DNA of 64,000 bases from the NCBI RefSeq assembly GCF_012489685.1, contig NC_080042.1, positions 77,381,093 to 77,445,092 of the forward strand. The letters are read 5' to 3'. Source of the DNA: Lotus japonicus (Eukaryota > Streptophyta > Magnoliopsida > Fabales > Fabaceae). The number at the start of each line of letters is the position of its first letter. The stretch's first letter is position 1. Below the pieces are notes generated by a model. It did no database searches. It was not told where the DNA came from and saw only the letters and a list, made by a program, of their open reading frames with translations. The translations under genes and the position numbers were made by a program. Positions 24,199 to 35,052 of this stretch are shown piece after piece.

Positions 24199-25199
24199 GA
24201 TGCAAATGGTCCTTCAATCCATTAACCCGTTCTGAGTACTTTACATACAATTGTTTACTTAAAATTTTCAAGCATCAGGCAGAAAAGAAAAAGTTTGTAA
24301 GTCTTTCTGTATTATCATTGCCTTTAGCAATTTAATCATTCTGATTGTTCTTTTGTCATTTCGATTTTCATTATTACTAATGTCTGTATTCTTGTCAGTA
24401 ACACTGGAAGTTTGTAGTTCATGTAATTCTTAGAAAAAGTCATTTTTTACTATTTTGTTTGGCTTATCAATATTATTTCAGACGGTTGATTCATTCTCCC
24501 TTTTATACCTGTGATACTTGAATATGAGGTGTCTATATGTATTAACTTATTCCTGCAATTAAATTAACTTACTCTTGCTATTAAAACATTATCTCGTACA
24601 TGATTGATTCATATATCAAAAACATTAAGTTGTTTTATTTTCTTATGTTCTGTTTTCCTATTTCTTCTTGATTTGAATTATGTTCTTTGATAACCAATGG
24701 CTAGATTGCTATCTCAGCTGCACGAGTTACTATTTGAATGCAAATATTTGTTAGATAAGTTCCTGCATCAGTTACTTTATAGAAGGTTCTGCATTTTTCC
24801 AAGTTGCAGATTTTTTAGGGCCTTCATGTTTACTCAAAACTCTCACAAACTAATAATTCCTTCATGTTTACTCAAAACTCTCACACGCATTTTTCCAAGT
24901 TGCAATTATATTGCTAAGATAAATTAATAATAATGACAAGTATAGTTTTCTGATAATTCCTTCATGTTTACTCAAAACTCTCACACGCATCGAAGTGAAA
25001 AACAGAGAAACTGAGGCTGAATCTCCAACCTTGTGGTTAACCTTGACACCATCATCGTCACCTCCTCGTTCCACCGATGCCGCCACAGAGAAACACCATC
25101 AATACCTGAAATTCCAAAAAAATTCTAACCTTTCTTCTCCACAGACAATTATCATCAATACCTGAAATTCCAAGCCTTTACTCCTTCCTCCAACCTTTA
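24199..25199. repeat. F-box 3' flank with local direct repeats
   Basis: The flank resembles the sequences after the F-box genes at 45803 and 55421. A ccttcatgtttactcaaaac unit followed by tctcaca occurs three times, near 24821, 24859 and 24959. gcatttttccaagttgca occurs near 24790 and 24888, so a segment of roughly 100 bp was duplicated. Confidence 0.6.
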
Positions 25200-26790
25200 G
25201 TGTTTGCTCTCAACAGAAACAGGACACAACCCATTTGTGAAGAGCCTCAAAAGCTTCCAACTTCACCCCCACAATCCCTTTCTCTCACCCTGACCAAGTC
25301 TCCACACTCCAAGCCACCCTTCACAAGTCCCTCATCACCAGTGACACTGATGAAGCTTGGAAGTCCTTCAAGTCTCTTACCTCTCATCAAGCCTTTCCAT
25401 CTAAACCCCTCACCAATTCTCTCATCACTCACCTGTCCTCCATTGGGTGACATTCATAATCTCAAGAGGGCTTTTGCTTCTGCTGTTTTTCTCATGGAGA
25501 GGAATCCAATGGTGTTGGACTATGAAACAATCCATGCCATGCTTGATTCCATGAAGGGTGCCAACACTGCTGCCCCTGCTTTTGCTCTTGTCAGGTGCAT
25601 GTTTAAGAATAGGTATTTTGTCCCTTTTGCCATGTGGGGTAATGTGCTTGTTGAGATTAGTAGGAAAAGTGGTAACCTTGCTGCTTTCTTGACTGTTTTT
25701 GAAGAGAGTTGTAGGGTTGCTTTGGATGAGAGGATGGAGTTCATGAAACCTGATGTTGCTGCTTGTAATGCAGCACTGGAAGGTTGCTGTTGTGAGCTTG
25801 AATCAGTGACTGATGCTGAGAGGGTTGTTGGAACAATGTCAAATATTGGTGTTAGGCCTGATGAATTGACTTTTGGATTTCTTGGTTATTTGTATGCAGT
25901 AAAGGGGTTACAAGAAAAGATAAATGAGTTAGAAGTTTTGATGGGTGAGTTTGGTTACTCAAACAAAAAGGTTTTTTATTCTAATTTGATTAGTGGTTAT
26001 GTTAAGTCAGGCAATTTAGCTTCTATGGAGTCGACGATTCTCAGGAGTCCGAGTGATGGAGATGGGAAAGATTGGAATTTTGGAGGAGAGACATTCTGTG
26101 CAGTAGTTAAGGAATATCTTCAGAAGGGAAATATAAAGGGTTTAGCTAATCTGATCAACGAAGCTCAGAAGTTAGAACCTTCTAACATTAAAGCTGATAA
26201 CTCTATAGGTTATGGTATTGTTAATGCTTGTGTTAGTATGGGATTATCAGACAAAGCTCACAGCATTCTTGATGAGATGAATGCTCTGGGAGGCTCAGTA
26301 GGGCTTGGGGTCTATCAGTCTATGTACCTATCTTGAAGGCTTACTGCAAAGAAAATCGGACTTCTGAGGCTACTCTATTGGTGATGGAGATTAGTAGTTC
26401 AGGTCTCCAGTTGGATGTGGAAACCTATGATGCTCTGATAGAAACATCCATGTCCGGCCAAGATTTTCAGTCAGCGTTTTCCCTGTTTAGGGAGATGAGG
26501 GAGGCAAGGGTTCCTGATTTGAAAGGGAGTTACTTGACTATAATGATGGGTTTGATGGAGAATCCTTGACCTGAGTTGATGGCAGCTTTCTTAGATGAGG
26601 TGGTTGGGGATCCTCGTATTGAAGTCGGTACTCATGATTGGAATTCTATCATTCATTCTTTCTGTAAAGCTGGCAGACTAGAAGATGCTAGAAGGACTTT
26701 TAGAAGGATGAATTTCCTGCAATTTGAGCCAAATGATCAGACATACTTGTCCCTGGAAGAAACTGCTCAAAATGACAGTTGAGGAAGGAT
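25200..26790 (+). pseudogene. Pentatricopeptide repeat (PPR) pseudogene
   Basis: Intronless PPR-like sequence similar in style to At1g69290-type proteins. Helical repeats are recognisable: NLKRAFASAVFLMER, RPDELTFGFLGYLY, VETYDALIETSMSGQ, HDWNSIIHSFCKAGRLEDAR. Several lesions are visible. Before about 25446 the sensible frame is different (TLQATLHKSLITSDTDEAW..., HLSSIG), so an extra G near 25445 shifts the frame. A second shift near 26330 separates GVYQSMYL from ILKAYCKENR. A TGA at 26567-26569 follows MENP. After FEPNDQTYLSL the C-terminus is lost. Family members normally go to mitochondria or plastids for RNA processing; this copy should not encode a full product. Confidence 0.85.
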
Positions 26791-28205
26791 TCAACCTCGC
26801 ATGATCTTTTGAAGTGAGCTACAATTTCACTGACTTTAGAGCACTTCAATTTTAACATTTTTCTATTTACATGGATAATAACTGTCAGTTTGGGACTAGT
26901 AGTTTCTGCTCAACGCAACAATGTTCTGTTCTCTTTTTTCTTCCTGATGTTATACAAAGCAATTAATTGTCAATCTTTTAATTAGTTTATCCAGATAAAT
27001 CTTCCATTATGAGAAACATGTATCTTTTCCTCCATTATGTTAATCCCCCAGAAGAAGAAAATTATTTCAAAAGATTGACTGCTTTCTTGCTAAACATTTA
27101 TGAAGGATGAAAACATGTAACATTAAGGCATATTAAATACATAGTTAGTAGAGGTCAATATCATAGACCCGAATCTTGCATCTCTGCAAACTTCATTGCT
27201 TTTGATTTTCTCTTTCCATGTTTTTTGCTTCTAAACTTGGTTTGCCACAAGATAATGTTCTTCTCCCAAGACTTGTATCTTCAGGAATTCAGGTTTAGTA
27301 TATTGACTTAGCCTCATATTTTTTCTTTAGTGATAGCAGTTCTGAGTTGAGACTTCATATGCTGCATATTACTATATCACTTATAGTGATGGGCAATGAC
27401 TTTACTTTCTTCATGAAATTCTGAACATTACTAATTTATATGAGATTATAATCATGGAGAGCTGTCACTGATACAATACAAAACATAATTGTAAGTGGCC
27501 TTCAGTGTTAAAACAATAAATAGAAATTGAAAAGAGATGTAAATATGTTATAGAATTTATTGGTGTTCCACACTTTTTAGGACTATGTCATGTTGTAAGT
27601 TGTTTAAGGAACATTTTGCTATCACATGGCTTTAATTTGCTTGTTATATTGATGTTGATGTCTCTTCCCTCCACGCCCATAATTTAGTAAAGATAACTCT
27701 CTTCCAAGTTCGTAGTGTATTAGTTTTTAATTTACATATTTTTCTTGTTTGAATTGCTTTCCTTGTTTTCTCTACGATGTAAAAAATTGCCTATGTGCAT
27801 TCACTGTTGATTTTCTAGTGACTTTGCTCAAGGTCAAACAACAGTTAGTTTCACTTACAGCAATGAAGTTGCTGTCAACAGAAGTGGTTAGACTGTGAGA
27901 GATGCTGTAAGTAACTGAAGCATCAGGTGGAAAAACTTTTTGCCAAGTGAAGTTCTGAGTTATTTCCATTTTTTGGGCTGTCTTGAAATACTAGTAAACT
28001 GACCTGTGTTCAACGGGTCTTATGGTTGAAGAAGGTTCTTCATAAATATAAAGTCATTCTGTAAATAAAGATTAGTGTAAATAATCAACGAATATTAACA
28101 AAAGATTAAAATAAACATTACTCATAACATGAAAATTAAACTTCACTATCATGTTTACTTTAATTATGGGTATGCATAAATAAAACAAATGATGTGGTGT
28201 GTTAA
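26791..28205. other. Gene-free spacer
   Basis: AT-rich; no supported feature. A 66-codon minus-strand frame at 27772-27969 has no recognisable motif and was not called. Confidence 0.5.
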
Positions 28206-29360
28206 ATCTACTAGCCTCTTTGTTCTTTGGAATGGCTCCCGCTTGGAGGGTTTCAAGCCAACCAAGGATTGCGACAAGGAGACCCCATGTCTCCTTATCT
28301 TTTTGTATTATGCATGGAGAGAAGCTGTCATAGTTTGAAAACTTATACAAAGTGGAGCAGGGGATTTGAAAACTTATACATATTGCTAGGGGTTTCCAGG
28401 TCTTTCACATCTTCTTTTTGCAGGTGATGTCCTTCTCTTTGGTCATGCTTCTAATATCAAATGTCTCCAAGGGTTTTTGACTTTTTGTACAACATCGGCT
28501 CCCAACAAACTGTCCTCTTTTTAAATGTAATTTGGCTTCCTCTCAAAGTTGCAGTCGTTGTTCAAGTATTATCGAGGATATAATCCTTTGTCGTAGAGAC
28601 CGCCTTCACTCTATGGAGGTGTGGCTGAGGTCCAGCAGACTGGTTCGTCAAACACTTTTTGTTTGGATTTGTTTCATTTTTTCATCTGCTCATTCCACAA
28701 CTTTGTTTGGTGGATTTGGAGGTTGAGGAATAATGTTGTATTAGATCAGTCAACTTGGACACTAGAGTTTGTTCTTCCTTTCCTAGTATTACAAACTCAA
28801 TTCAAGACCTTTGGGTTTTGGCCAGAATATTTTTCTAAGAGCAGGTATTCGCTTTTCTTGGAACCCTGTGCATGAAATTGAATGTAGATACTAGATGGAA
28901 GCTTTTTCTATGGATCGACAAGTATGGCTCGTGAGGGGAGTTATTCGAAACTTCTCTGGAGCTTGCATAAAGGGGTTTGCCACTAAGGAAGGCATGGGAG
29001 ATATTTTTCTAGCTGAAACTGTTGCAGTCTTGAGGGGTCTAAATCTTTGTTGAAAGCTGGGATTTAGAAAGGTAGAATGTGAATCTGATAATATTCAGGT
29101 TATATCTATTCTCCAACAAAGGAAGCTTAACAACATGCTCATGTGGCTTACTTCTCTGATATTTTTTATCTCCTGCAATGTAACTCTATTGGGAGATTAA
29201 GTTTTGGCACATTCCAAGAGAGTGCAATATGGTTGCAGATAAATTAGCAAAACAAGTTAACAAGGGAGGCCTTCAACTGTGTGTCCAGGATCTGCTTTCT
29301 AGGGATGTTGGGACTTTAGTTTCTGTTTATCTTGTATATCTGTTTCTGTATTTCTGAACA
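28206..29360 (+). pseudogene. Degraded LINE (reverse transcriptase and RNase H fragments)
   Basis: A reverse-transcriptase block is clear: GFQANQGLRQGDPMSPYLFV, including the conserved QGDPMSP turn. Downstream comes the connecting region (FVWWIWRLRNNVVLDQ, about 28690) and then an RNase H-like region. In that region DRQVWLVRGVIRNFSGACIK, AETVAVLRGLNL, VECESDNIQVI and CNMVADKLAKQVNKGG appear in order across several frames. Stops and frame changes are numerous, and most of the RT and all of the endonuclease are missing. Confidence 0.8.
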
Positions 29361-29789
29361 CCAAAAACAAAAGCATCAACATTTTTAACTTGATATTCAT
29401 CCACTTTCTAGCTCCTAATTCATACACTGCCTTTCAGTTTTCCTTACCATCATTTATCTCTTAAATATTTTTATGTATCTCTACCTAATTAGCTCTTTAT
29501 AAATAACCATTAATGTTACTTTGAGTAACTAACTTACATATAACTAGACTCAAACCCGCGTGATGCGCGGTGGGAAAAATGATCTTATGATTTTGCTAAA
29601 TTAAAAAGTGTTAAATAAAATTCTAGAAATGTTAAAATAAATATTGGACCTTTTAGGTTGGTTTCGTAGCCAAGATTGTAGCTACAATGAGATTAAATTT
29701 GCGTGCCTGTGAGGTCTCTAGAAGTGACATAACGACATGATCTGTAGGGAGTCTCCCTGGACGATACAAGAGGCAGGCTTGGCGACGCA
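29361..29789. other. Spacer with acccgcgtgatgcgcgg-type repeat end
   Basis: The segment aaacccgcgtgatgcgcggt near 29551 resembles widespread plant repeat ends, possibly Helitron-like. Not enough is visible to define an element. Confidence 0.3.
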
Positions 29790-31342
29790 TTTATCACGAC
29801 CGGGATAATTTCTAGTTTTTTTTACCCTCGTCTCTTAGGTTAAGATGGTGATACTGATAGTGTGAGGTTTATTCTATTATTGGGGAAAATAAGATGGTCA
29901 CAATGAATCCCCTTCATTGTGACAAACCATTTTACCAAGCTTTCATTTAAGGAAAATATGAAGATAGGAACATGACACACATAATCATGACATAAGAATC
30001 ATAAAGACTCATCACATATGCATAAAGACTCATCAAGACTCATAAAGATTCATCAAACATGCATAAAGACTCAACAAGAATTCATCAAGATTCAAGAAAA
30101 TTTCACATAGCATGCATAATCACACAAAACAAGTAAGCATCCATATTCACAAACTCTAGGGACCTAAATCCTGGAAGCGGTTCCCTCACCTTAGCCTTAG
30201 TTGAAAAGAAGAAAGAAAGTCAAGGTTCCTCTAGCCTCTTAGGGTTTCGAAATTCTCCTCCTTCCTTGATGATCCACGAATTCTTCTTCTCCTTCCCTTA
30301 AGATCACGAGTTCTCTTCTCTCTTCTCTAAGTGTTTCACAATTTTTCTAAGTTATGGAGACTTATGATTTATTTTCTCTAAGGTCGGGTATTTATACTAA
30401 TCCTCAAGACTCATCAAGAATGATCAAAATCCCTATCTCTTCTTATCATGGCCGCCCATCACCTTCTCCATGTGATAGATTTTTCAAACTTTTCCCTCAT
30501 CTCCTATGATCTTTCAAAATTTGAACCTCATAACAAATTAACAACCTCATCTTTTTTCATAATTAAAATAAATCTTGATTAAATCTTTTAATTATTAAGT
30601 GAATCTTTCAAGTATGATCACCTAACAACCTTAACAAGATAACAAACTCCAACAACCTCATTTTCTCCTAACAAATTCGGCCATGGCATAATCTTAGGCC
30701 AAATCTTCACCAAATTTCACAACAACCTTAAAATCTTAATTTGCTATAACTTCTAACAAACAACCTTAGTCTCACAAATTAAATATAACTAATTTAATTC
30801 ATTTAAATTCCCTTAATTTTATTATTCACAAAATAATAAAATTTCTCCTCACATATGATGCAAAATCACGCCCAACACTCCCCCTTAGGGCATCATCTCG
30901 AAATTTCTCATCTTATGCACTCTTGCATAACTCATTTCTCAATTACGCATTATTTCTAATGACGTAAAACTCTACTGATTAAAATTAATCAAAATCACAG
31001 CGCAGGCAAAATGCCCGAAATCACACAAACCACATAAAATCACACGAGTCACATCAAAACAACATCTCTAAAGTTACCTTAAAATCAAAACAGTAATTGT
31101 AAGGTTACTGTAACCTCAAAACAGTAATTCTAAGATTATTGTAGAAGTTAAACAGTAACTCAGCTGTCACTGTCAAATTTAAACAGAAACTCTGAGATTA
31201 CCGTATTAGCTTGACAGAAACTTTACAGTTACCGTAAGCTAAGCCCACATCGCACGGTAATTTCTACTGTAATTATATTATTTCGAATAAATATAAATAT
31301 ATTTAATTACTTAAATAATTGCCCTAAAATCTAGGCCTTACA
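29790..31342 (-). mobile_element. Probable Gypsy-type LTR, minus orientation
   Basis: On the minus strand the segment starts TGTAAGGCCTAGATTTTAGG, directly after gagggggat, which looks like a polypurine tract, and can be ended at cccggtcgtgata. A TATA box (tataaatacccgacc on the minus strand, about 30395) is followed by a transcribed-leader-like AG-rich stretch. No gag-pol is seen on either side. The left end and target duplication are unresolved. A second purine-rich block (ccctaagggggagtgttggg on the minus strand near 30890) allows an alternative in which a shorter LTR begins there. Confidence 0.5.
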
Positions 31343-31966
31343 ATCCCCCTCTTTCTCATTTGTTTCCTTCTTTTTACCTTTCTTGTTTTCCTTCTTTTTG
31401 TCATTCTTGTTGTCCTTCTGCTTCTCCTTCTTTTTACCCTTTTTTTTTCTCCCCCTTTCTGTCTCCACTACTAGTAAGTATCTCTTCTTCCTGAGATACT
31501 TGTTCTCCCTCAATATGAACAACAACACCCTCCTAAATACCCTCTAAAACTCCCTCAACCTGAACAACAACACCCTCCTTAATACCCTCTAAAACTCCCT
31601 CAACCTGAACAACAACACCCTCCTTAATACCCTCTACAACTCCCTCAACCTGAACAAATATATTTAATTAATTAAATAATTGCCCTAAAATCTAGGCCTT
31701 ACAATCCCCCTATTTCTCATTTGTTTCCTTCTTTTTACCTTTCTTGTTTTCCTTCTTTTTGTCATTCTTGTTGTCCTTCTGCTTCTCCTTATTTTTACCC
31801 TTTTTTTTTCTCCCCCTTTTTGTCTCCACTACTAGTAAGTATCTCTTCTTCCTGAGATACTTGTTCTCCCTCAATATGAACAACAACACCCTCCTAAATA
31901 CCCTCTAAAACTCCCTCAACCTGAACAACAACACCATCCTTAATACCCTCTACAACTCCCTCAACT
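31295..31966. repeat. 361-bp tandem duplication across the LTR/MuDR junction
   Basis: Copy 1 (31295-31655) and copy 2 (31656 to about 31966) both hold the first about 50 bp of the LTR, the purine tract and the neighbouring Lys-rich coding-like segment. They also include 45-bp repeats (ctccctcaacctgaacaaca plus 25 bp) coding 15-residue VLEGIKEGVVVQVEG units on the minus strand. Copy 1 has three 45-bp units and copy 2 about two. Confidence 0.85.
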
Positions 31967-32886
31967 GAACAACAACATTAACTCCCTCACCAGTCTTCTT
32001 AACCCCCTCACCATTACCTTGTCCTTCATTCAATGCCCCAATAGAAAGTTCCTTCTCTTTAACTCCCTCAACAGTACCCTGAACAGTATTCAATGCCTCA
32101 ACATCACTATCATGGGCCTCGTCTGCAGTACCATGTGGCTCATTCACAACTTCACTTCCCTTACCCTTATCAACATCAACAGGTGTAAATTCAAGTAAAT
32201 AAGGCTCTTTAATAATCTCTGGCTCTTCCTCTAATACATGCTCAATATAGATGTTAATTACATCATGACCCCTCACATCATTGAGAAACACAAGCACATC
32301 TGCATCATTCATGAAAGGTTTACACCCTATGTCAAGTCCTAGGGCAGGGTGTCTATACCATACATTAAAGTGCACATAGTCGACGCTTTTGACAACTTTG
32401 ACTAAATCAATTGAATTAATCTCATCTATATCCCAGTTTGGTAGAGAAAGACAAACCCCATTTATATAATCTACCCTAGGTTCACACACAAATTTTCCAC
32501 CATGCCATACATTCACTGTTGCTAAATTCCGACTAGTGGGCTTGCAGTGAAAAGAACATGCAATGCAATAAGGGAAGGGAATAAACAAACATAAACTAAC
32601 ATAAAACAGAACAAAAGATGATTAAAAATTGGACAAACTCATCAACCGATAATGGTTAAACAAAAGGACAAACAAAAGATGATTAAAATTTGGTCAAGAA
32701 TCTTGAAAAGTTGTACCTAAACCGATAATGATCAGGAAGCTTCTCCCCAAACCATAATGTAGGATCATGTGCTGGCTTTTCACACGTGCTCTCTTCAGGG
32801 ACCACATTTTTCCATTTCTTCTGCCTCGGGGACCCTCTTCCTCTCCCACCTCGACCTCGACCTCGATTAGGAGACCCACCAGCCAT
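31343..32886 (-). pseudogene. MuDR-type element 5' gene remnant (PB1-like domain)
   Basis: Exon 1 (32886-32717) starts MAGGSPNRGRGRGGRGRG and ends near LPDHYRF. Exon 2 from about 32532 gives NLATVNVWHGGKFV, NWDIDEINSIDLVKVVKSV, FNVWYRHPALGLDIG and DADVLVFLNDVRGHD. This is the PB1-like domain found at the N-terminus of many plant MuDR transposases. An acidic Glu/Gly/Val linker and 15-residue repeats follow, then a Lys/Arg-rich tail. The DDE transposase core is missing. A one-base loss near 31958 shifts the frame, and the LTR cuts off the rest. The exon joins are inferred from splice-site consensus only. Confidence 0.65.
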
Positions 32887-33888
32887 GTGAGGGATTCGAA
32901 GATCAGGACTTGTAACCAATAATAGCTTTGATGAAGATATAGGGCTTAGAACGCACAAGGGTTTCCAAATCGGGGATGGCAGCCACACCTTCTGTTCTTT
33001 GATGGAACCAATGGAGGTTTTTGATTTGGGGATTTATAGAACCCTAATCCCCAAATTGAAACCGGATTAGCACGTGAGTTCAGCGTGCAATCCTTTTTTT
33101 CTTTTTCTTTATATTTTTCGTTGTAAAAATCCACGTGAAAACTGTGAAAATAAAGGGAAATTAAAAGGGAAAAGCCACGTTAACCCCTTCGTTAGTTTCT
33201 TAACGTCAATCTGATGGAGGTGTATTCGCTATACTTTTTCAAAACCTTAAAGGTACAAACGTCGACAAAAATAGAGTCGGGATGACTTTAGCACATTCGC
33301 GATACATCACGGGAAACAAATGTTCTTTAGCGTAGTGTTTTAATATATATAGATATAGATTATTGTTGTTATTATTGTTTTGCGAAAGATACTACTCTAG
33401 TTTCTCGTGCATATAGTCTCCACCGAGTTCATCATCACATGGAAGGTGGACCAATTTCAGTAGCAATAGCTGCAAATAATCATGTGTTTTTTTTTTTTTT
33501 TGCCCATGAAGAATGGAGAACGTTGTGAGAGTTGTGACCTGCTCATAATTTTATCCCTAGAAAAATATATGCTTAAAAAAATTATAATTAGCAATAAAGG
33601 GATTGGCCCACATCCATTTATATAATGGTAATTTATTTACCTAGTTTAAATCCTGGATCATTCACCCTCTCAAACTCTTATGTCTCATATCTCTTATCAC
33701 TTGATCTAACCTTAGAACAGACACTAACTACCTACAAAACAAACTAATTATCATAATTTAACTTCCTTATCTATGGTTTCAAAAAAAAAATTCCTTATCT
33801 ATTGTCACAACCCTTTTGATTATTTATTTAAACCCATTCATTCGATGCCGTTTCAGATAAATTATTTTGCTACAACCGCATCTTCCTA
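32887..33888. other. Spacer upstream of the F-box gene
   Basis: The first 450 bp are probably the upstream/terminal part of the MuDR-like element. The remainder is AT-rich and would hold the promoter of the F-box gene at 33889. No other feature supported. Confidence 0.45.
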
Positions 33889-35052
33889 ATGGCCCCAGTT
33901 AACGAGGCTGATGCTCCGCCACGAACACGGCAGCGGTTACTTTCTTCCTCTTCCAACCCTCCCGGCGACTCACTCCAAGCGCCACCGCTTCCATCACTTC
34001 CGTTTGATCTCGTGGTGGAAATCATGTGCAGGCTCCCTGTGAAGCCGGTGTTGCGATTCCGCTGCGTTTGTAAGTCGTGGAAATCACTAATCTCTGATCC
34101 CAGATTCGCTAAAAAGCACCTCCGCTGTTCGCCGAAGACGGACTTCACCCGCCATCACCTCATCTTACACTACAACACCTCCTCACGCCGCCGCCGCAAA
34201 GATTACGTTCACACGGATTACCCACTCCTCTCCGTTTTGAACGCCGCCATGCCTACCCCGACCACGACCACGACCACACAGTTCAAATTCGATCAAAACA
34301 ATTTACATTCAATCGTTGGCTCTTGCGATGGCATCATCTGTATCGTCGCTGATTATGGTAACTCTATTATTTTATGGAATCCTTCCATTCGGAGATTCAA
34401 TATACTGCCGTCGTCTATGGAAAGTCCACGGCTGTACGGATTTGGTTATGATAATCTCTCTGACACTTACAAAATAGTTGCAATTTCCTGCTATAGTGAT
34501 TACCAAACACAAGTCAAGGTTCATACATTGGGTACTCATTGTTGGAGGAAGATTCAAGACTTCCTTCCTTCTTGTGAACCTTTCGTTGGAACAACAGGAA
34601 TATTTGTGAGTGACACTCTTAATTGGTTGTCATACGAGGAAGGTGCAAATTGTTTTATTATGTCTCTTCATTTGGGGAATGAGTGTTATAGAAAACTTTT
34701 GCTTCCTCCTAATGGAGCTGGACCTGACGGATTGGGGGTGTTGAGGGATTGCTTGAGCATGCTTTCTGGCAATTACCAGGTGTGTGATGTTTGGCTTATG
34801 AAGGAGTATGGAAATCAACAGTCTTGGACTAAATTATTCAGTGTCGCCAAGCAACTATTCCACCACCAGGTTTTTGATACACTTCATATTTTTGAGGAGG
34901 ATCAACTGCTGCTGGTGTGCGGTTCAAAGTTATATCTTTACCATCCCAGAGACAACACTTTGAAAACTCATCAAATTCAGAATATTACTGGTTGGGTGGT
35001 CCCAGGGGTCTATGTTGAAAGTTTGATATCACCTTCTCTTGATAGATATTAG
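33889..35052 (+). CDS. F-box/FBA protein (At3g23880/CPR1-like family)
   Basis: A single uninterrupted exon encodes 387 residues. The F-box spans about residues 36-78 (LPSLPFDLVVEIMCRLPVK, RFRCVCKSWKSLISDPRF). The F-box-associated domain spans about 130-370 with SIVGSCDGIICI, ILWNPSIRRFNILP, YGFGYDNLSDTYKIV, VCDVWLMKEYGN and GVYVESLISPSLDRY. The F-box would bind a SKP1-like subunit of an SCF ubiquitin ligase, and the FBA domain would recruit substrate; the substrate is unknown. Length and composition match intact family members. A Thr run (TTTTTT) near residue 126 is unique to this copy. Downstream, a block after cttttttcag-type sequence (about 35536-35690) recurs after the other F-box copies and may be a spliced 3' UTR exon. 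Confidence 0.93.
   Translation: MAPVNEADAPPRTRQRLLSSSSNPPGDSLQAPPLPSLPFDLVVEIMCRLPVKPVLRFRCVCKSWKSLISDPRFAKKHLRCSPKTDFTRHHLILHYNTSSRRRRKDYVHTDYPLLSVLNAAMPTPTTTTTTQFKFDQNNLHSIVGSCDGIICIVADYGNSIILWNPSIRRFNILPSSMESPRLYGFGYDNLSDTYKIVAISCYSDYQTQVKVHTLGTHCWRKIQDFLPSCEPFVGTTGIFVSDTLNWLSYEEGANCFIMSLHLGNECYRKLLLPPNGAGPDGLGVLRDCLSMLSGNYQVCDVWLMKEYGNQQSWTKLFSVAKQLFHHQVFDTLHIFEEDQLLLVCGSKLYLYHPRDNTLKTHQIQNITGWVVPGVYVESLISPSLDRY

Noticed and set aside
27772..27969. Minus-strand 66-codon frame
   Set aside because: No recognisable domain, no splice partner and AT-rich context.
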